From the NCBI RefSeq assembly GCF_001657475.1, contig NZ_LXEY01000014.1, positions 1 to 64,000 on the forward strand: a DNA stretch of 64,000 nt. The letters are read 5' to 3'. Position 1 is the stretch's first letter, and the number at the start of each line of letters is the position of its first letter. This document shows, in pieces, positions 53,235 to 63,255 of this stretch. The translations under genes and the position numbers were made by a program. This DNA comes from Enteractinococcus helveticum. Lineage in GTDB: Bacteria > Actinomycetota > Actinomycetes > Actinomycetales > Micrococcaceae. The notes under the pieces were generated by a model. It worked only from the letters and a program-made list of their open reading frames with translations, made no database searches and was not told the DNA's origin.

Positions 53235-53905
53235 TGTGAGCTTTTTGCGGAGACATCCCACACCGCTTGCCACTTGTGAGCGATACTTTGGATGGTTTCG
53301 TGAGCGTTGAGTCCGCTGGGGTTCGGTAACGCCCACAGCTGGACGCGCTCGGGCCAGCCTGCAATGGTCTCGACATCTTGGCGTCCCAGTTGTGCCTCCG
53401 GTAGTGAAAAAGCCGTCCGAAACGCGGTAATACCAACGATTGCGACTGCTCGGGGCTGCAACACGTTGACACGGTCCACCAGCTGCTGGCCCCCGGTGTG
53501 TAATTCTTCGGCGGTCAGTTGGTCAGCGCGTGCACTCGGTCGGGAGACGAAGTTGGTTATGCCAATGCCACGTTCGGCAAGAAGGCGCTCATCGCCCCGG
53601 GATAGCCCGGTCGAGGCATCTACCCTATGCGGCAGCACTCCGGCCTCGGCGAGCGAAGGCCAGAACCGGTTGCCCGGACGCGCAAAAGGCGCGTTGACCG
53701 CCGCCGTCCACGGGCTTGGGTTAATACCGACAATGAGCATGCGGAGCAATCCTGCGGAAGCCTCATCGGTCGGGTATGGCAACACATCTTCGCGCCCGAG
53801 GCCAGAGTCAATCGCGGTGGCGAAATCGGCTCTTGTTGGTCGTCGTCCCGCCAAGGGCGAGTCGGCTCGCCACGGGGTCCAGTTGGCTGGTAACTGTGTG
53901 CTCAT
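53231..53905 (-). CDS. Mismatch-specific (G/U, G/T) DNA glycosylase, Mug-type
   Basis: A repair enzyme of 224 residues that removes uracil or thymine opposite guanine. LRMLIVGINPSPWTAAVNAP is the catalytic motif (Asn in GINP), then FARPGNRFWPSLAEAG, GIGITNFVSRPSARA and LPNPSGLNAH (the DNA-contact loop). The N-terminal 55 residues are extra and polar. It overlaps the SDR gene by 4 bases tail-to-tail. It is not part of the catabolic cluster; it marks the return to core chromosome. Confidence 0.88.
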   Translation of the reverse strand: MSTQLPANWTPWRADSPLAGRRPTRADFATAIDSGLGREDVLPYPTDEASAGLLRMLIVGINPSPWTAAVNAPFARPGNRFWPSLAEAGVLPHRVDASTGLSRGDERLLAERGIGITNFVSRPSARADQLTAEELHTGGQQLVDRVNVLQPRAVAIVGITAFRTAFSLPEAQLGRQDVETIAGWPERVQLWALPNPSGLNAHETIQSIAHKWQAVWDVSAKSSH

Positions 53906-53930
53906 AGTCGTCCTTGTGAATTAAACGCGA

Positions 53931-53961
53931 ATTCCGGTGCCCCGGGATGGAGCACCGGAAT
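53931..53961. terminator. Terminator after the catalase gene
   Basis: A 10-bp stem ATTCCGGTGC (53931-53940) / GCACCGGAAT (53952-53961), 23 bases beyond the catalase stop. Confidence 0.75.
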
Positions 53962-53984
53962 GTAGCGTGGTTTTCAGCTGATAG

Positions 53985-55499
53985 TTAGCGCTTCAGATCG
54001 AGAGGATCGCCACCTGGCTGCTGTGCGCCTTCTTGGAGACTGCCGCCACGGACTTTCTCCTCAATCTTTTGACCGACTTCTTCGTCAATGTTCTTCCAAT
54101 ACTGGATGGCATTGGACAAGACCGGCTCGATGACGGTTTCTAGGGAACCGGCCACGGTGTCGACGAGTTCTAGGCGTTGAGCTTCATCCATGACCTCACG
54201 GACGAGCATGTGGGCCTGGATGAAATCGTCGTCGTCTTCGCGCAGGGTGTAAGCCTGGCGAACCAGCTCACCGTCGGTTTCCCAGGTAGCGTCGACGCGA
54301 CCTTCTTCATCCGACCAGGAATCACCGAACGAGTTCGGTACATATGGACGCATATTCCTCTGGTGATGGTAGGTCATCGCACCTTCGAAGTTATAGGTGT
54401 GCACATCGACAATTGGGGCATTGACCGGCAGCTGCTGGAAGTTGGTCCCAATGCGGTAGCGCTGTGCGTCCTGGTAAGCGAAGTTGCGACCCAGCAGCAT
54501 CTTGTCGGGCGACATGCCCATGCCGGGCACCATTTTGGCAGGCGAGAATGCGGCCTGCTCGATTTGGGCGAAGAAGTTTTCCGGGTTGCGGTTGAGCTCC
54601 ATCGTGCCGACTTTGATGCGCGGGTAATCCTTCTTTGACCAGATCTTGGTCAGGTCAAACGGATTGAACCGGTAGGTTTTGGCCTCTTCGAACGGCATGA
54701 CCTGAATCCACAGATCCCACGATGGGTAATCGCCGCGCTCGATGGCTTCGTATAGATCACGACGGTGGAAGTCAGCATCCACGCCGGCCATTTCTTCGGC
54801 TTCTTCGTTGGTGAAGAACTCCATGCCCTGGTTGGTTAGGAAGTGGTACTTGACCCAGAAGCGTTCACCTTGGGCATTGACCCACATGTAGGTGTGGGAA
54901 CCGTAGCCGTTCATATTGCGCCACGTGCGCGGCAGCCCACGCTGCCCCATCAGGTATGCAACCTGGTGAGCGGATTCTGGGTTTTGGGTCCAGAAGTCCC
55001 ACTGCATCGTGTTATCGCGCAGGCCAGATTCTGGCAGGCGTTTCTGGGAGCGAATGAAGTGGGTGAACTTCATGGGGTCACGCACGAAGAAAATCGGCGT
55101 GTGGTTGCCGACCAGATCGAAGTTGCCCTCGGTGGTGTAGAACTTCAGGGCGAAGCCGCGCAGGTCACGCCAGGTATCAGGCGAGCCGAGCTCACCGGCA
55201 ACGGTTGAGAAACGGGCGAGCATGTCGGTTTCAGTACCCGGCTGGAAAACCGCGGCCGAGGTGTACTTCGAGACGTCTTCGGTGATCTTTAGCGTCCCGA
55301 ACGCGCCGGCGCCTTTCGCATGCGGACGACGTTCAGGCACGTTCATCCGGTTGAAATGCTGCAGTGTTTCCACCAGGTGGCTATCGTGCAGCATGATTGG
55401 GCCGTCTGGACCAACGGTCAGCGAGTTGCGGTCACTGACAGCAGGAATACCGGCCATGGTGGTGGATCCGGTGCTGTGCGGGGTTTTTCGGTTCGTCAT
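53985..55499 (-). CDS. Monofunctional haem catalase
   Basis: A catalase of 504 residues from ATG 55499, which has AAAGG 8 bases upstream; an ATG 6 bases earlier is too close to the site. It breaks down hydrogen peroxide in the cytoplasm. Visible: [19 protein letters not shown] (catalytic His), [19 protein letters not shown] (catalytic Asn in GNHTP), and [15 protein letters not shown] after the haem-ligand Tyr region ([12 protein letters not shown]). Length fits clade 3 catalases. The Fur-type regulator gene upstream on the same strand is the likely controller. Confidence 0.95.
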   Translation of the reverse strand: MTNRKTPHSTGSTTMAGIPAVSDRNSLTVGPDGPIMLHDSHLVETLQHFNRMNVPERRPHAKGAGAFGTLKITEDVSKYTSAAVFQPGTETDMLARFSTVAGELGSPDTWRDLRGFALKFYTTEGNFDLVGNHTPIFFVRDPMKFTHFIRSQKRLPESGLRDNTMQWDFWTQNPESAHQVAYLMGQRGLPRTWRNMNGYGSHTYMWVNAQGERFWVKYHFLTNQGMEFFTNEEAEEMAGVDADFHRRDLYEAIERGDYPSWDLWIQVMPFEEAKTYRFNPFDLTKIWSKKDYPRIKVGTMELNRNPENFFAQIEQAAFSPAKMVPGMGMSPDKMLLGRNFAYQDAQRYRIGTNFQQLPVNAPIVDVHTYNFEGAMTYHHQRNMRPYVPNSFGDSWSDEEGRVDATWETDGELVRQAYTLREDDDDFIQAHMLVREVMDEAQRLELVDTVAGSLETVIEPVLSNAIQYWKNIDEEVGQKIEEKVRGGSLQEGAQQPGGDPLDLKR

Positions 55500-55606
55500 T
55501 GTCATGCCTTTCTCATCAACGTGTTCTGTGGTTTTTAAGATTTCGAAGAACTGTTCATGGCGCAATGGACATGGGCGGATACTGGGGATTACGGAAAAGT
55601 ACAGCA

Positions 55607-56083
55607 TTAGATACGTGCCTGCTGCGTCGTTGCGCACTCGTGACACACGGCCGTGAAGATCACCTCGGCCACTTCGATGGTCATATCCACGTGGGCTTCG
55701 GGCCGCAAGCACGGCGCCTCCCCGGTCACGCAGGCAACATCTTCGATTCGCCCGCAGTACCGACAGACTGCGTGATGGTGGTTGTCGTGGTCCTCGACTT
55801 CATAACGAGCCGGGGAATCGGGCAGTTCGAGTTTGCGTACTATGCCTGCTGCCACCAGGGAATTCATGACGAAGTACACCGACTGGATCGTAATCCTGGG
55901 AAGGTGCGGGCGGACTTCATCAAGAATGTCTTCGATGGTGCCGTGCGGTTTCTGAATTACGGCATCGATCACCGCAAGTCGCTGACGCGTTACGCGCAGT
56001 CCGGCGGCACGGAGCGCTTGACTCCAGTCGGTGGGTCGATCTCCGGCGAACGGAGAGTCATGATCTCCAGCTGCTGCCTTCAT
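55607..56083 (-). CDS. Fur-family regulator (FurA/CatR-like)
   Basis: A protein of 158 residues from ATG 56083. The winged helix runs through [20 protein letters not shown] and [20 protein letters not shown]. The metal site [18 protein letters not shown] has the usual HHH and CxxC; a second CxxC-like pair appears at HECATTQQ with only one Cys, so zinc binding may be incomplete. It lies 107 bases ahead of the catalase gene, as in mycobacterial furA-katG pairs, and probably senses peroxide or iron. A palindrome directly before the ATG suggests self-repression. Confidence 0.88.
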   Translation of the reverse strand: MKAAAGDHDSPFAGDRPTDWSQALRAAGLRVTRQRLAVIDAVIQKPHGTIEDILDEVRPHLPRITIQSVYFVMNSLVAAGIVRKLELPDSPARYEVEDHDNHHHAVCRYCGRIEDVACVTGEAPCLRPEAHVDMTIEVAEVIFTAVCHECATTQQARI

Positions 56084-56087
56084 ACCG

Positions 56088-56102
56088 CCATTATTACAAT
56101 GG
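56088..56102. promoter_or_regulatory. Fur/PerR-type operator candidate
   Basis: CCATTATTACAATGG, a palindrome with 5-base half-sites, 5 bases before the fur start. On the minus strand AATAAT ends 6 bases before the ATG and could be a -10, making the fur transcript leaderless and the operator overlap the promoter. Confidence 0.55.
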
Positions 56103-56247
56103 TGAATGGCTCGTAACAAGGGGCATTCCCCACACACTGCCTGAGAAGATACTGAACGAATCGCCCGACGTCGTGTCGACTTAGCCGAACGTCAAACGGA
56201 CGAAGACGCCGCGGTCAACAGATTATGAACACAGTTCGGTGAACAAC

Positions 56248-56868
56248 TTATTGCGTCTGGTCTGTCCGAGCCAGGGGATGACCGGGCGGGACATTCGTGA
56301 CCTGATACAGGGCGCCGATAATATCTTCGGGGCTGCCCTGCAAGTTTTTGATGGTGATGGCATGCACGGGGACGCCGAAGATTTTCGTGTTGAATTTGAA
56401 CGCCGTACGCATGGTGCGTGAGGACTCAATAATTCGCTGATACGCCTCAACATCACGCAGCTGAAACACTAAAAAGAGCTGCCGCTGATACTCGGCGATG
56501 TTGTATTGCTCAATCATGGACCAGGGCATCGTTGGTAATGGCCCCACGATTTGGGTCTGGTCGGTTACTCCGGCGGCGCTGAGAGCCAGAGCTGTGGTGT
56601 CCTTGTGCCCAAAATAGTTTTTGATCGCTCCGACGGCGATTGCTCCGAAGAACACCACCCCAATGATCCCAACGATGCACACGATCCAGGTGCGACCACT
56701 AGATGTTGAATCATTGAGCAGACTGGAGGCACTCAGCCAGAGCATCAGGGCTGAAACGATGACGAATGCGCCTGACCCGAATAACACCAACATCCGGCGG
56801 CCCTTTCGCCACGGAATGCGGATGACAGGTTCGGCAGCAACAGCATCGTAAGACATACCTGCAAACAT
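56248..56868 (-). CDS. STM3941-like membrane protein
   Basis: A protein of about 206 residues (starting ATG 56868, or 56856 with 202 residues). Two membrane helices (MLVLFGSGAFVIVSALMLWL and TWIVCIVGIIGVVFFGAIAV) are followed by a 120-residue cytoplasmic domain with PWSMIEQYNIAEYQRQLFLV and SRTMRTAFKFNTKIFGVPVH. The order of two helices then a PH-like domain is that of STM3941-type proteins of unknown function. Neither start has a clear ribosome site. It stands alone. Confidence 0.75.
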   Translation of the reverse strand: MFAGMSYDAVAAEPVIRIPWRKGRRMLVLFGSGAFVIVSALMLWLSASSLLNDSTSSGRTWIVCIVGIIGVVFFGAIAVGAIKNYFGHKDTTALALSAAGVTDQTQIVGPLPTMPWSMIEQYNIAEYQRQLFLVFQLRDVEAYQRIIESSRTMRTAFKFNTKIFGVPVHAITIKNLQGSPEDIIGALYQVTNVPPGHPLARTDQTQ

Positions 56869-57080
56869 TACCGCGACCCGGGTTTGAACGTACAAAAGAT
56901 CAAGGCTGTTACTCTGCGCAAGTGTCGAACCTCTGCGACAATTCATAATGCCCGAAGGACATCTAGCATATGAATTTGCCCGATGTGGCGGTTTTCCACA
57001 GGGGTGGGGTGTAGACGGTGGTAGTGCACACGGGCAGGATTTTTCCTTATCGTGTCCTACCCTCTGACTAGGGTGGGGAT

Positions 57081-58400
57081 ATGGATACACAGGATGTGGC
57101 AGCAGGAAACGCGGTGCAGCGGACGATGGCGCTGCTAGGTTCGTTGCCGGATCCTGATTCCCAGGAGTCTTGTATTGATCGGCTCCAGTTGGTGGAGCAA
57201 GCCACCAGGATGCTGGCCGGCGATAAAGCCCAGACCACGTCCAGGTTTGTGGACTACCGCGAAGCTGATGAGGCCGCCGTGCGGGTCCCGACCTCCGATC
57301 GCCTCAAAGGCATTGAAGCAGAAGTGGGGTTGGCCCGCGGGGAATCCCCGTATGTGGGGGCGGCCCTGACCTCTACGGCCACGGCATTGACCACCGTGTT
57401 ACCCCAGACGTTCGCGGCACTCAACGCGGGCCGGGTCAGTGAATACCACGCCCGGGTGGTCGCCGAACAAACCAGCCATCTTGCCGAAGCCCACCGCCGC
57501 GAGATTGATGCGGCCATCGCCCACCGGTTGGGTCAGGCCTCCACCACCCAGTTGCGTCGACTCATTCAAGGCCACGCCTACCGGTTAGACCGGGAGGCCG
57601 CCGAAGCCCGGGCCGAGCAGCATAAAGCCCGGCGCCGGGTCTGTCTGGATCCGGCCGGCGATGGGCAGGTGTATGTCACCGCTGAACTGCCCACCCACCA
57701 AGGCCTAGCAATCATGGACACGATCAAACAACTCACGGACAAACGCATCTCCGCGGGTGCGGCCCTCGACGAAGATGGCCAGCCGTTGACCCGGGATCAG
57801 GTCATGACCGATCTCTTCGTCGAACTGCTCACCGGGCAAACCACCGCCGATGGAGTCAGAGCCGAAGTTGTCGTGGTCATGCACGACACCACATTCCTCG
57901 GCGACGATAATCTACCCGCCTGGCTACTGGGACACGGCCCCCTGCCAGCCGGCACGGTCAAAGACTGGCTAGCTGATCCCCACGCCGCAACATTCTTCCG
58001 CCGGCTCTACACCCGGCCCACCGATGGGCAGCTGGTGGCCATGGACTCCCGAGCCCGCCGCTTCCCCGACGGGCTGGCCAAGATGCTGAAAATTCGTGAA
58101 GATACCTGTGCCACCCCCTGGTGTAATAGCCCGTTCCAAGAGTCTGATCATCGCATCCGTTGGGCTGACGGAGGGGCGACCGGTTGGACCAATGCCACCG
58201 GGCTCTGTCGACGCTGTAATCAGCGCAAAGAGCGCCGCGGTTGGTCTTACACCGGCACCTGCGATGAACTCACCGTCACCACCCCAACCGGACACGCCTA
58301 CACCGTGGACACCCGACCACCCCTGGCCGAGATCAAACACTGGAACAGCGACCCACCCCCACTCGGCGCAATCGACATCGCCTGGGCCACCGCGGCCTGA
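57081..58400 (+). CDS. HNH endonuclease with DUF222 domain
   Basis: A protein of 439 residues. The first ~300 residues form a DUF222 (13E12 repeat-type) region, for example VSEYHARVVAEQTSHLAEAH; the C-terminus is an HNH nuclease: CATPWCNSPFQESDHRIRWA with TNATGLCRRCNQRKER. These proteins are common in many copies in actinobacteria and may be old mobile or defence nucleases; their role is unproven. The GC content appears higher than in the flanking genes. The start is supported only by GTGGGGAT upstream. Stands between two opposed genes. Confidence 0.88.
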   Translation: MDTQDVAAGNAVQRTMALLGSLPDPDSQESCIDRLQLVEQATRMLAGDKAQTTSRFVDYREADEAAVRVPTSDRLKGIEAEVGLARGESPYVGAALTSTATALTTVLPQTFAALNAGRVSEYHARVVAEQTSHLAEAHRREIDAAIAHRLGQASTTQLRRLIQGHAYRLDREAAEARAEQHKARRRVCLDPAGDGQVYVTAELPTHQGLAIMDTIKQLTDKRISAGAALDEDGQPLTRDQVMTDLFVELLTGQTTADGVRAEVVVVMHDTTFLGDDNLPAWLLGHGPLPAGTVKDWLADPHAATFFRRLYTRPTDGQLVAMDSRARRFPDGLAKMLKIREDTCATPWCNSPFQESDHRIRWADGGATGWTNATGLCRRCNQRKERRGWSYTGTCDELTVTTPTGHAYTVDTRPPLAEIKHWNSDPPPLGAIDIAWATAA

Positions 58401-58459
58401 TCTCAACCTGCCCTCGCCGATCTGGCGAGCGGAGCCACTGTGGAAATAAACATACAAAA

Positions 58460-58500
58460 GTACCGGCCGTTGAAATCCAAAGGATCCCAACGGCCGGTAC
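58460..58500. terminator. Bidirectional terminator
   Basis: A 13-bp stem GTACCGGCCGTTG (58460-58472) / CAACGGCCGGTAC (58488-58500); AAAAAA follows on the plus strand, and CTTTTGTATG on the minus strand. Confidence 0.85.
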
Positions 58501-58514
58501 AAAAAATGTGTTTG

Positions 58515-59027
58515 TTAGGCGTCGATGCGCTGGCGCTTCGAAGAAATCTCGCCGGTATTGAAACCGGCCAGGTTTAGTCCACCGTGGAAGCGAGCGTGCT
58601 CAATTTTCACGCAGCGATCCATCACAACCTGCAGACCAAGGTCTTCGGCAACTTCAGCAGCTTCATCGGACCAGATGCCCAACTGTAGCCAGAAGTATTT
58701 GGCACCAATCTCGGCGGCCTCTTTTGCAATCTCTGGAGTATCGTCTGGACGACGGAACACATCGACCATATCGATCTCCACCGGGATATCGGCCAGCGAC
58801 GCGTAGACCGGATGACCCAGAATGGTGCCACTCTTGCCCGCCAGGATCGGGTTGACGAAATAGACATCGTAGGTCGAGGACGACAGCAGGTAAGTCGCCA
58901 CGAAATACGAGGCGCGCTCGAGCTTATCGGAGGCGCCCACAATAGCGATGGTCTTGGTGTCTTGAAGGATCTTCAGGCGCTCAACGGCGCCCGGTCCGAC
59001 CCATTTGCGTTCAGTTACTACAGTCAT
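58515..59027 (-). CDS. CoA-binding domain protein
   Basis: A protein of 170 residues of the CoA_binding_2 (YccU-like) family: KTIAIVGASDKLERASYFVA is the nucleotide-binding loop; YFVNPILAGKSGTILGHPVY, EIDMVDVFRRPDDTPEIAKE and GLQVVMDRCVKIEHARF follow. It should bind CoA or NAD; no enzymatic activity is known for most members. It starts 9 bases after metY and is therefore co-transcribed with it, an arrangement seen in other actinobacteria. Confidence 0.9.
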   Translation of the reverse strand: MTVVTERKWVGPGAVERLKILQDTKTIAIVGASDKLERASYFVATYLLSSSTYDVYFVNPILAGKSGTILGHPVYASLADIPVEIDMVDVFRRPDDTPEIAKEAAEIGAKYFWLQLGIWSDEAAEVAEDLGLQVVMDRCVKIEHARFHGGLNLAGFNTGEISSKRQRIDA

Positions 59028-59036
59028 CGATACTCC

Positions 59037-60329
59037 TTAGGCGTTTTTCATGGTTGCAGTCAACGCCTGGTCGAGGTCCCAAATGATGTCGTCGACATCT
59101 TCGATCCCCACCGAAATGCGCACCAGATCATCTGGAATACCAGCGGCAACCAGCTGCTCAGCAGACAGTTGCTGGTGGGTGGTCGAACCCGGGTGCAACA
59201 TCAGGGTCTTGGCGTCCCCAATATTGGCCAGGTGTGATGCCAACTGTAGGTTAGACATGAAGTCAGCGGTAGCCTTACGACCCCCTTTCACACCAAAGCT
59301 GAATACCGAACCCACACCCAGCGGCAGCAATTCCTTACCGCGTTCGTAGTATGGGTTGTCTTCCAAGCCGGCGTAATTCACGTAAGCGATCCGGTCGTCT
59401 TCATCCAACCATTTGGCGACCTTCATCGCGTTGGCCAGGTGTTCATCCATGCGCTGTGGCAGAGTTTCCACACCAATCATCAGTTGGAATGCCGACTGCG
59501 CTGGCAGGGACGGACCAAAGTCGCGCAACTGTTCGTTGCGCAACTTGGTCAGGAAACCAAACTCACCGAAGTTGCCATACCAGGAAAGATTGTTATACGA
59601 CGGGACCGGTTCGGTCATCAGTGGGAAGTTTCCGTTATCCCAGGGGAATTTTCCGGATTCAATGACGACGCCGCCCAAGGTGGTGCCGTGGCCGCCTAAG
59701 AATTTGGTGGCCGAGTGAATGACAATATCGGCACCGTGTTCTAACGGACGGATCAGGTACGGTGGCGTCAGCGTCGAGTCGACAATCAGCGGAATGCCGT
59801 GTTCGGCGGCCAATTCGCCCAGACCCTTCAGGTCCATGATCACGCTGGATGGGTTGGCCACGATCTCGGTGTAAATCGCCTTGGTATTCGGCTGGATTGC
59901 CGCAGCAAATGCCTCAACCTCGGTCGAGTCTACAAACGTGGTGTCAATGCCAAAGCGGCGCAGCGACACATCCAACTGAGTGACGGTACCACCGTAGAGT
60001 TTCGACGACGCCAGAATGTGGTCGCCGGAACCGGCTAGGGCGGCAAAGGTCACGAATTCCGCGGCCTGACCCGAAGCGGTGGCCACCGCACCGATGCCAC
60101 CTTCTAGCGATGCGATGCGCTCTTCAAAAGCTGCCACGGTGGGGTTGGAGATCCGCGAGTAAATGCTGCCGTATTTTTGCAGTGCAAACAGGTCGGCGGC
60201 ATCCTGCTGGGATTCGAAGACGAACGACGTCGTCTGATAAATCGGCACCGCACGTGAACCGTGCACCGCATCCGGCACGGCACCGGCGTGGAGGGCACGC
60301 GTACGAAACCCAAATTTGTGATCTGCCAT
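59037..60329 (-). CDS. metY: O-acetylhomoserine sulfhydrylase
   Basis: A PLP enzyme of 430 residues that makes homocysteine from O-acetylhomoserine and sulfide. FGFRTRALHAGAVPDAVHGS, YSRISNPTVAAFEERIASLE, PLP-binding lysine in HSATKFLGGHGTTLGGVV, and HLANIGDAKTLMLHPGSTTH, as in MetY. The length is typical for MetY (longer than MetB). AAAGGAT precedes the ATG. With metNIQ in the same window, this gives both import and synthesis of methionine precursors. A palindrome at 60359-60370 might be a regulatory site. Confidence 0.92.
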   Translation of the reverse strand: MADHKFGFRTRALHAGAVPDAVHGSRAVPIYQTTSFVFESQQDAADLFALQKYGSIYSRISNPTVAAFEERIASLEGGIGAVATASGQAAEFVTFAALAGSGDHILASSKLYGGTVTQLDVSLRRFGIDTTFVDSTEVEAFAAAIQPNTKAIYTEIVANPSSVIMDLKGLGELAAEHGIPLIVDSTLTPPYLIRPLEHGADIVIHSATKFLGGHGTTLGGVVIESGKFPWDNGNFPLMTEPVPSYNNLSWYGNFGEFGFLTKLRNEQLRDFGPSLPAQSAFQLMIGVETLPQRMDEHLANAMKVAKWLDEDDRIAYVNYAGLEDNPYYERGKELLPLGVGSVFSFGVKGGRKATADFMSNLQLASHLANIGDAKTLMLHPGSTTHQQLSAEQLVAAGIPDDLVRISVGIEDVDDIIWDLDQALTATMKNA

Positions 60330-60358
60330 GGCATCCTTTTCGTTGAATTCTCAGCATG

Positions 60359-60370
60359 AGACTATGGTCT
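60359..60370. promoter_or_regulatory. Weak operator candidate before metY
   Basis: AGACTATGGTCT lies 30 bases before metY. It has AGAC/GTCT half-sites like the McbR box of corynebacteria (TAGAC-N6-GTCTA), but the spacing is 4 rather than 6. The rest of 60371-60607 shows nothing clear. Confidence 0.25.
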
Positions 60371-60607
60371 GTGCCTATTGTCCTAAATCTGTGGCCAAGG
60401 CCATGCTGATATTACTTCGAGCTACAATTCATCCTCTGACAGCATACCCGCGGTCCGGGACGTCCTTGGGTTGCAGCTGCAGGGCAGTGCTACAAGGTCA
60501 GTGGAAGTCGATTTTCCCAACCGGTCCAAAATCACCCTCTTCGAACGATGTCTGGTGAATCGTGAGATGGTTTTCTAATGGAGAAGCCTTAAGAAAGCGG
60601 GCCTGCC

Positions 60608-61972
60608 ATGTCTACATCAAACGACCAGCGACTGCGCGAGGTTATTGAGCAACTGCAGGCTGAGAATGCCCACCTTCGGGCGCGTGTGGAATCAGACCCA
60701 AGCACGCCACCTCCCGATGACGTCGACGCAGCCCATTGGAAGCGTGACAGCTGGGGATGGACCCTGCTGTCTACTATTTTGATCATCATCGGCGCATTAT
60801 TGGCACCCATGGCACTTGTCAGCGCCTGGGCCGAGCGTCAACTGACTGATACAGATTATTTTGTGGAGACTTTTGCCCCGCTAGCTGATGACCCTGCGGT
60901 GCAAGCGTATATAGCCGATCAGGTCACGGCGGTAGTCAACGAGAATCTGGATGCATCTGAACTCACGACAGAGCTTTTTGACGGGATAGCAGAACTGGAT
61001 CTGAGACCACAGGCAGAGTCGGCACTCTTAGCCCTCAAGGGTCCTGCTGCTCAGGCGATTGAATCGCTGGTGACCAGCACAGTAGAACGACTTGTTGGAT
61101 CCCAACAGTTCTCGGATATTTTTGAGCGCGTAGTGCGCCGTGGCCATGTGCAAATGATTGCCACAATGCAGGGCGATCCAAACGCTGTCATTAATATTGA
61201 GTCAGACGGAACGATTGGCATTGAACTCGGCCCAATCGTGGCAGAAGTTAAAACTGCTTTGATTGACCGGGGCATTGGTATTGCAGAACGCATCCCCGAA
61301 GTGGACCGGACGATCGTCATTGCCAGTTCTGAAGCAGCACCCACCGCGCAGACGGTCTATGCGCTGACCACAGTGCTGGGTGTGTGGTTGCCGTGGGTCG
61401 CGCTAGTCTCTCTTACCGCAGGTGTGGTGGTAGCACGTCGACGTATGCGCGCACTGATCTGGGCGGCGATTGCTGTGGCGCTCACAGCGCTGTTGCTGCT
61501 TGCACTCATAGCTATCGGTAGACCACTGACGGTCAGTGCGCTGTCGATGATGCCTGCCGACACCGCAAATGCGCTGTATGAGACCACTGTCGAAACGATC
61601 AACCAAACTACTATCGCCCTGGTTGTATTAGCTGTGGTAGTCGCGATTGTGGCGTGGCTTACGGGGCCGTTTCGGGTCCCGCGCCGCTTACGAGCCGCTG
61701 GGGCATCGGCGGCAACGGCTATCCGAAGCATGGGGGAGGAACATCACTTAACGACGGGCTCAGTCGGAGAATGGCTATACAGAATGCGTGTTCCACTCTA
61801 CGTACTGATCGCACTGGGTGGCGCAACGATTATTCTCGTCTTTCGCCCGCTGACACTCGGTGTCATCTTGAGCACCGCAGTGATCGCGCTCTTGCTCATT
61901 GTTATCTTGCAAGTCTTACAACGTCCGCCAGTCATCGAGGATCGGGGGCTGGCGGAGAAGGAGCTGAGCTGA
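60608..61972 (+). CDS. Multi-pass membrane protein with extracytoplasmic domain
   Basis: A protein of 454 residues. A short coiled-coil-like start (LREVIEQLQAENAHLRARV) precedes a first helix (LLSTILIIIGALLAPMALVS), then an external domain of about 180 residues beginning TDTDYFVETFAPLADDPAVQ, then about five more helices from 265 on. This plan is shared by a family of actinobacterial proteins of unknown function. AAGAAAG precedes the ATG. The K+ channel gene starts 3 bases after its stop, so the two are co-transcribed. Confidence 0.75.
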   Translation: MSTSNDQRLREVIEQLQAENAHLRARVESDPSTPPPDDVDAAHWKRDSWGWTLLSTILIIIGALLAPMALVSAWAERQLTDTDYFVETFAPLADDPAVQAYIADQVTAVVNENLDASELTTELFDGIAELDLRPQAESALLALKGPAAQAIESLVTSTVERLVGSQQFSDIFERVVRRGHVQMIATMQGDPNAVINIESDGTIGIELGPIVAEVKTALIDRGIGIAERIPEVDRTIVIASSEAAPTAQTVYALTTVLGVWLPWVALVSLTAGVVVARRRMRALIWAAIAVALTALLLLALIAIGRPLTVSALSMMPADTANALYETTVETINQTTIALVVLAVVVAIVAWLTGPFRVPRRLRAAGASAATAIRSMGEEHHLTTGSVGEWLYRMRVPLYVLIALGGATIILVFRPLTLGVILSTAVIALLLIVILQVLQRPPVIEDRGLAEKELS

Positions 61973-61975
61973 TAC

Positions 61976-62683
61976 GTGGGATCGGATAACACAGAACGGA
62001 CTCGCGCTACCCCTCCAAAACGGAAACGTGGTGGGCTGCGGTGGCTGTCGGGTTATCCGCTGGTGCTTGTTTTCATTGCAGGCTCATATTGGGTCACCGC
62101 TTTTCAAGACACGGACAACCTTCGAGCCATCGTATTGCTCATCCAATTGGTCACCGTGGCAATAGTGTTTCACACCGTTCGGTTACGACGATCTATTCAG
62201 CGGGTCTCCTGGTGGGTTCTTGGTAGCAGCATGGTCTTGAGTATCGCTGTGCTGATCAGCGGTTTGGTGAGTCAGACCCTTGATGTTGTGCTGGCTATCG
62301 CAGTGACCCTTGCCTATCTGGTAGCCCCAGTTGTCATACTTTCGACGGAGCTTCGCCGACAAAAAACCGATCAACAAACGTTGTTTGCGGTGGTCTGTAC
62401 GTATCTCTTTATCGGAATGTTTTTCACATATTTCTATCACGCGCTCGCGCTTTGGACCCCAGAGCCGATTTTTGCAGGGGGCCAGCCGGATCACCTGACG
62501 AATATAGTGTTCTTCTCGTTTACTACGTTGACGACCATTGGGTACGGGAATATGATCCCCGCCGGTGCGGGTGTCCAGAGCATCGCAATTGGTGAAGCCA
62601 TCACGGGACAGCTTTTTCTGATTATCGCAGTAGCCCATGTTGCATCAGGGTGGAGCCACGCGCTACGGAACCCGACTCAATAG
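61976..62683 (+). CDS. Two-pore-helix potassium channel-like protein
   Basis: A protein of 235 residues from GTG 61976. About six membrane segments; the last pair forms a pore, with the selectivity filter TTIGYGN at 186-192 (FFSFTTLTTIGYGNM), which marks a potassium channel of the Ion_trans_2 type. There is no RCK or ligand-binding domain, so gating is unknown. The basic N-terminus (PPKRKRGG) lies in the cytoplasm. It follows the preceding membrane-protein gene by 3 bases, and the two may act together. Confidence 0.87.
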   Translation: MGSDNTERTRATPPKRKRGGLRWLSGYPLVLVFIAGSYWVTAFQDTDNLRAIVLLIQLVTVAIVFHTVRLRRSIQRVSWWVLGSSMVLSIAVLISGLVSQTLDVVLAIAVTLAYLVAPVVILSTELRRQKTDQQTLFAVVCTYLFIGMFFTYFYHALALWTPEPIFAGGQPDHLTNIVFFSFTTLTTIGYGNMIPAGAGVQSIAIGEAITGQLFLIIAVAHVASGWSHALRNPTQ

Positions 62684-62868
62684 GCAGACTATATAACCGT
62701 TGGTCTCGGGCAAACTCCTGAGGTATCAAAGCTGGCAGATGTGGTTCCCTGCAGCTGATGGTCGCCTGTTCAAAGCGCGACGTCACGTTGAATATCGTAG
62801 CGGTGCAAACATAGTTGGCGGCTCGCTCATGAGATCATGCAAGAACTCACGAGCGAGCCGGCGACCTG

Positions 62869-63255
62869 TTAAGCCATCGCTTTGGCTTTCAAGCTCTGGT
62901 ACTCGGATTCGGTGATTGAGCCAGCAAGCAGTAACGCTTTAGCTTTCTCAATTTCGTCAGCCGGACTAGCGCCTGCAACGTGGCGGATGTATTGGTCTAT
63001 TGCGTCCTTTGCTGCTAACCGGGCATGCTCGCTTCTTTCATGCATTCCTTCTCCGCGGACAATTACGTAGATAAGAAGCGTGATGATGGGTACAAAGATC
63101 AGCAAGACAAGCCATCCTGCCTTCGCCCAGCCATTCAACTCATGGTCGCGAAAGAGATCGCGAATCACCGTGAAGAGCGCAAAAAGGAAGGCGATGATCA
63201 GATAGACGAAAAAACACCACCAGAAAACTTCCCACACGGTATCTATAACAATCAT
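62869..63255 (-). CDS. Membrane protein with PLDc_N-like helices and SHOCT domain
   Basis: A protein of 128 residues from ATG 63255, with AAAGGAG about 9 bases ahead; a longer frame has no such site. Two membrane segments (VFWWCFFVYLIIAFLFALFT and GWLVLLIFVPIITLLIYVIV) resemble the PLDc_N fold, and the C-terminus is a SHOCT motif (DEIEKAKALLLAGSITESEY then QSLKAKA). Such proteins are common small envelope proteins of unknown role. Confidence 0.78.
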   Translation of the reverse strand: MIVIDTVWEVFWWCFFVYLIIAFLFALFTVIRDLFRDHELNGWAKAGWLVLLIFVPIITLLIYVIVRGEGMHERSEHARLAAKDAIDQYIRHVAGASPADEIEKAKALLLAGSITESEYQSLKAKAMA

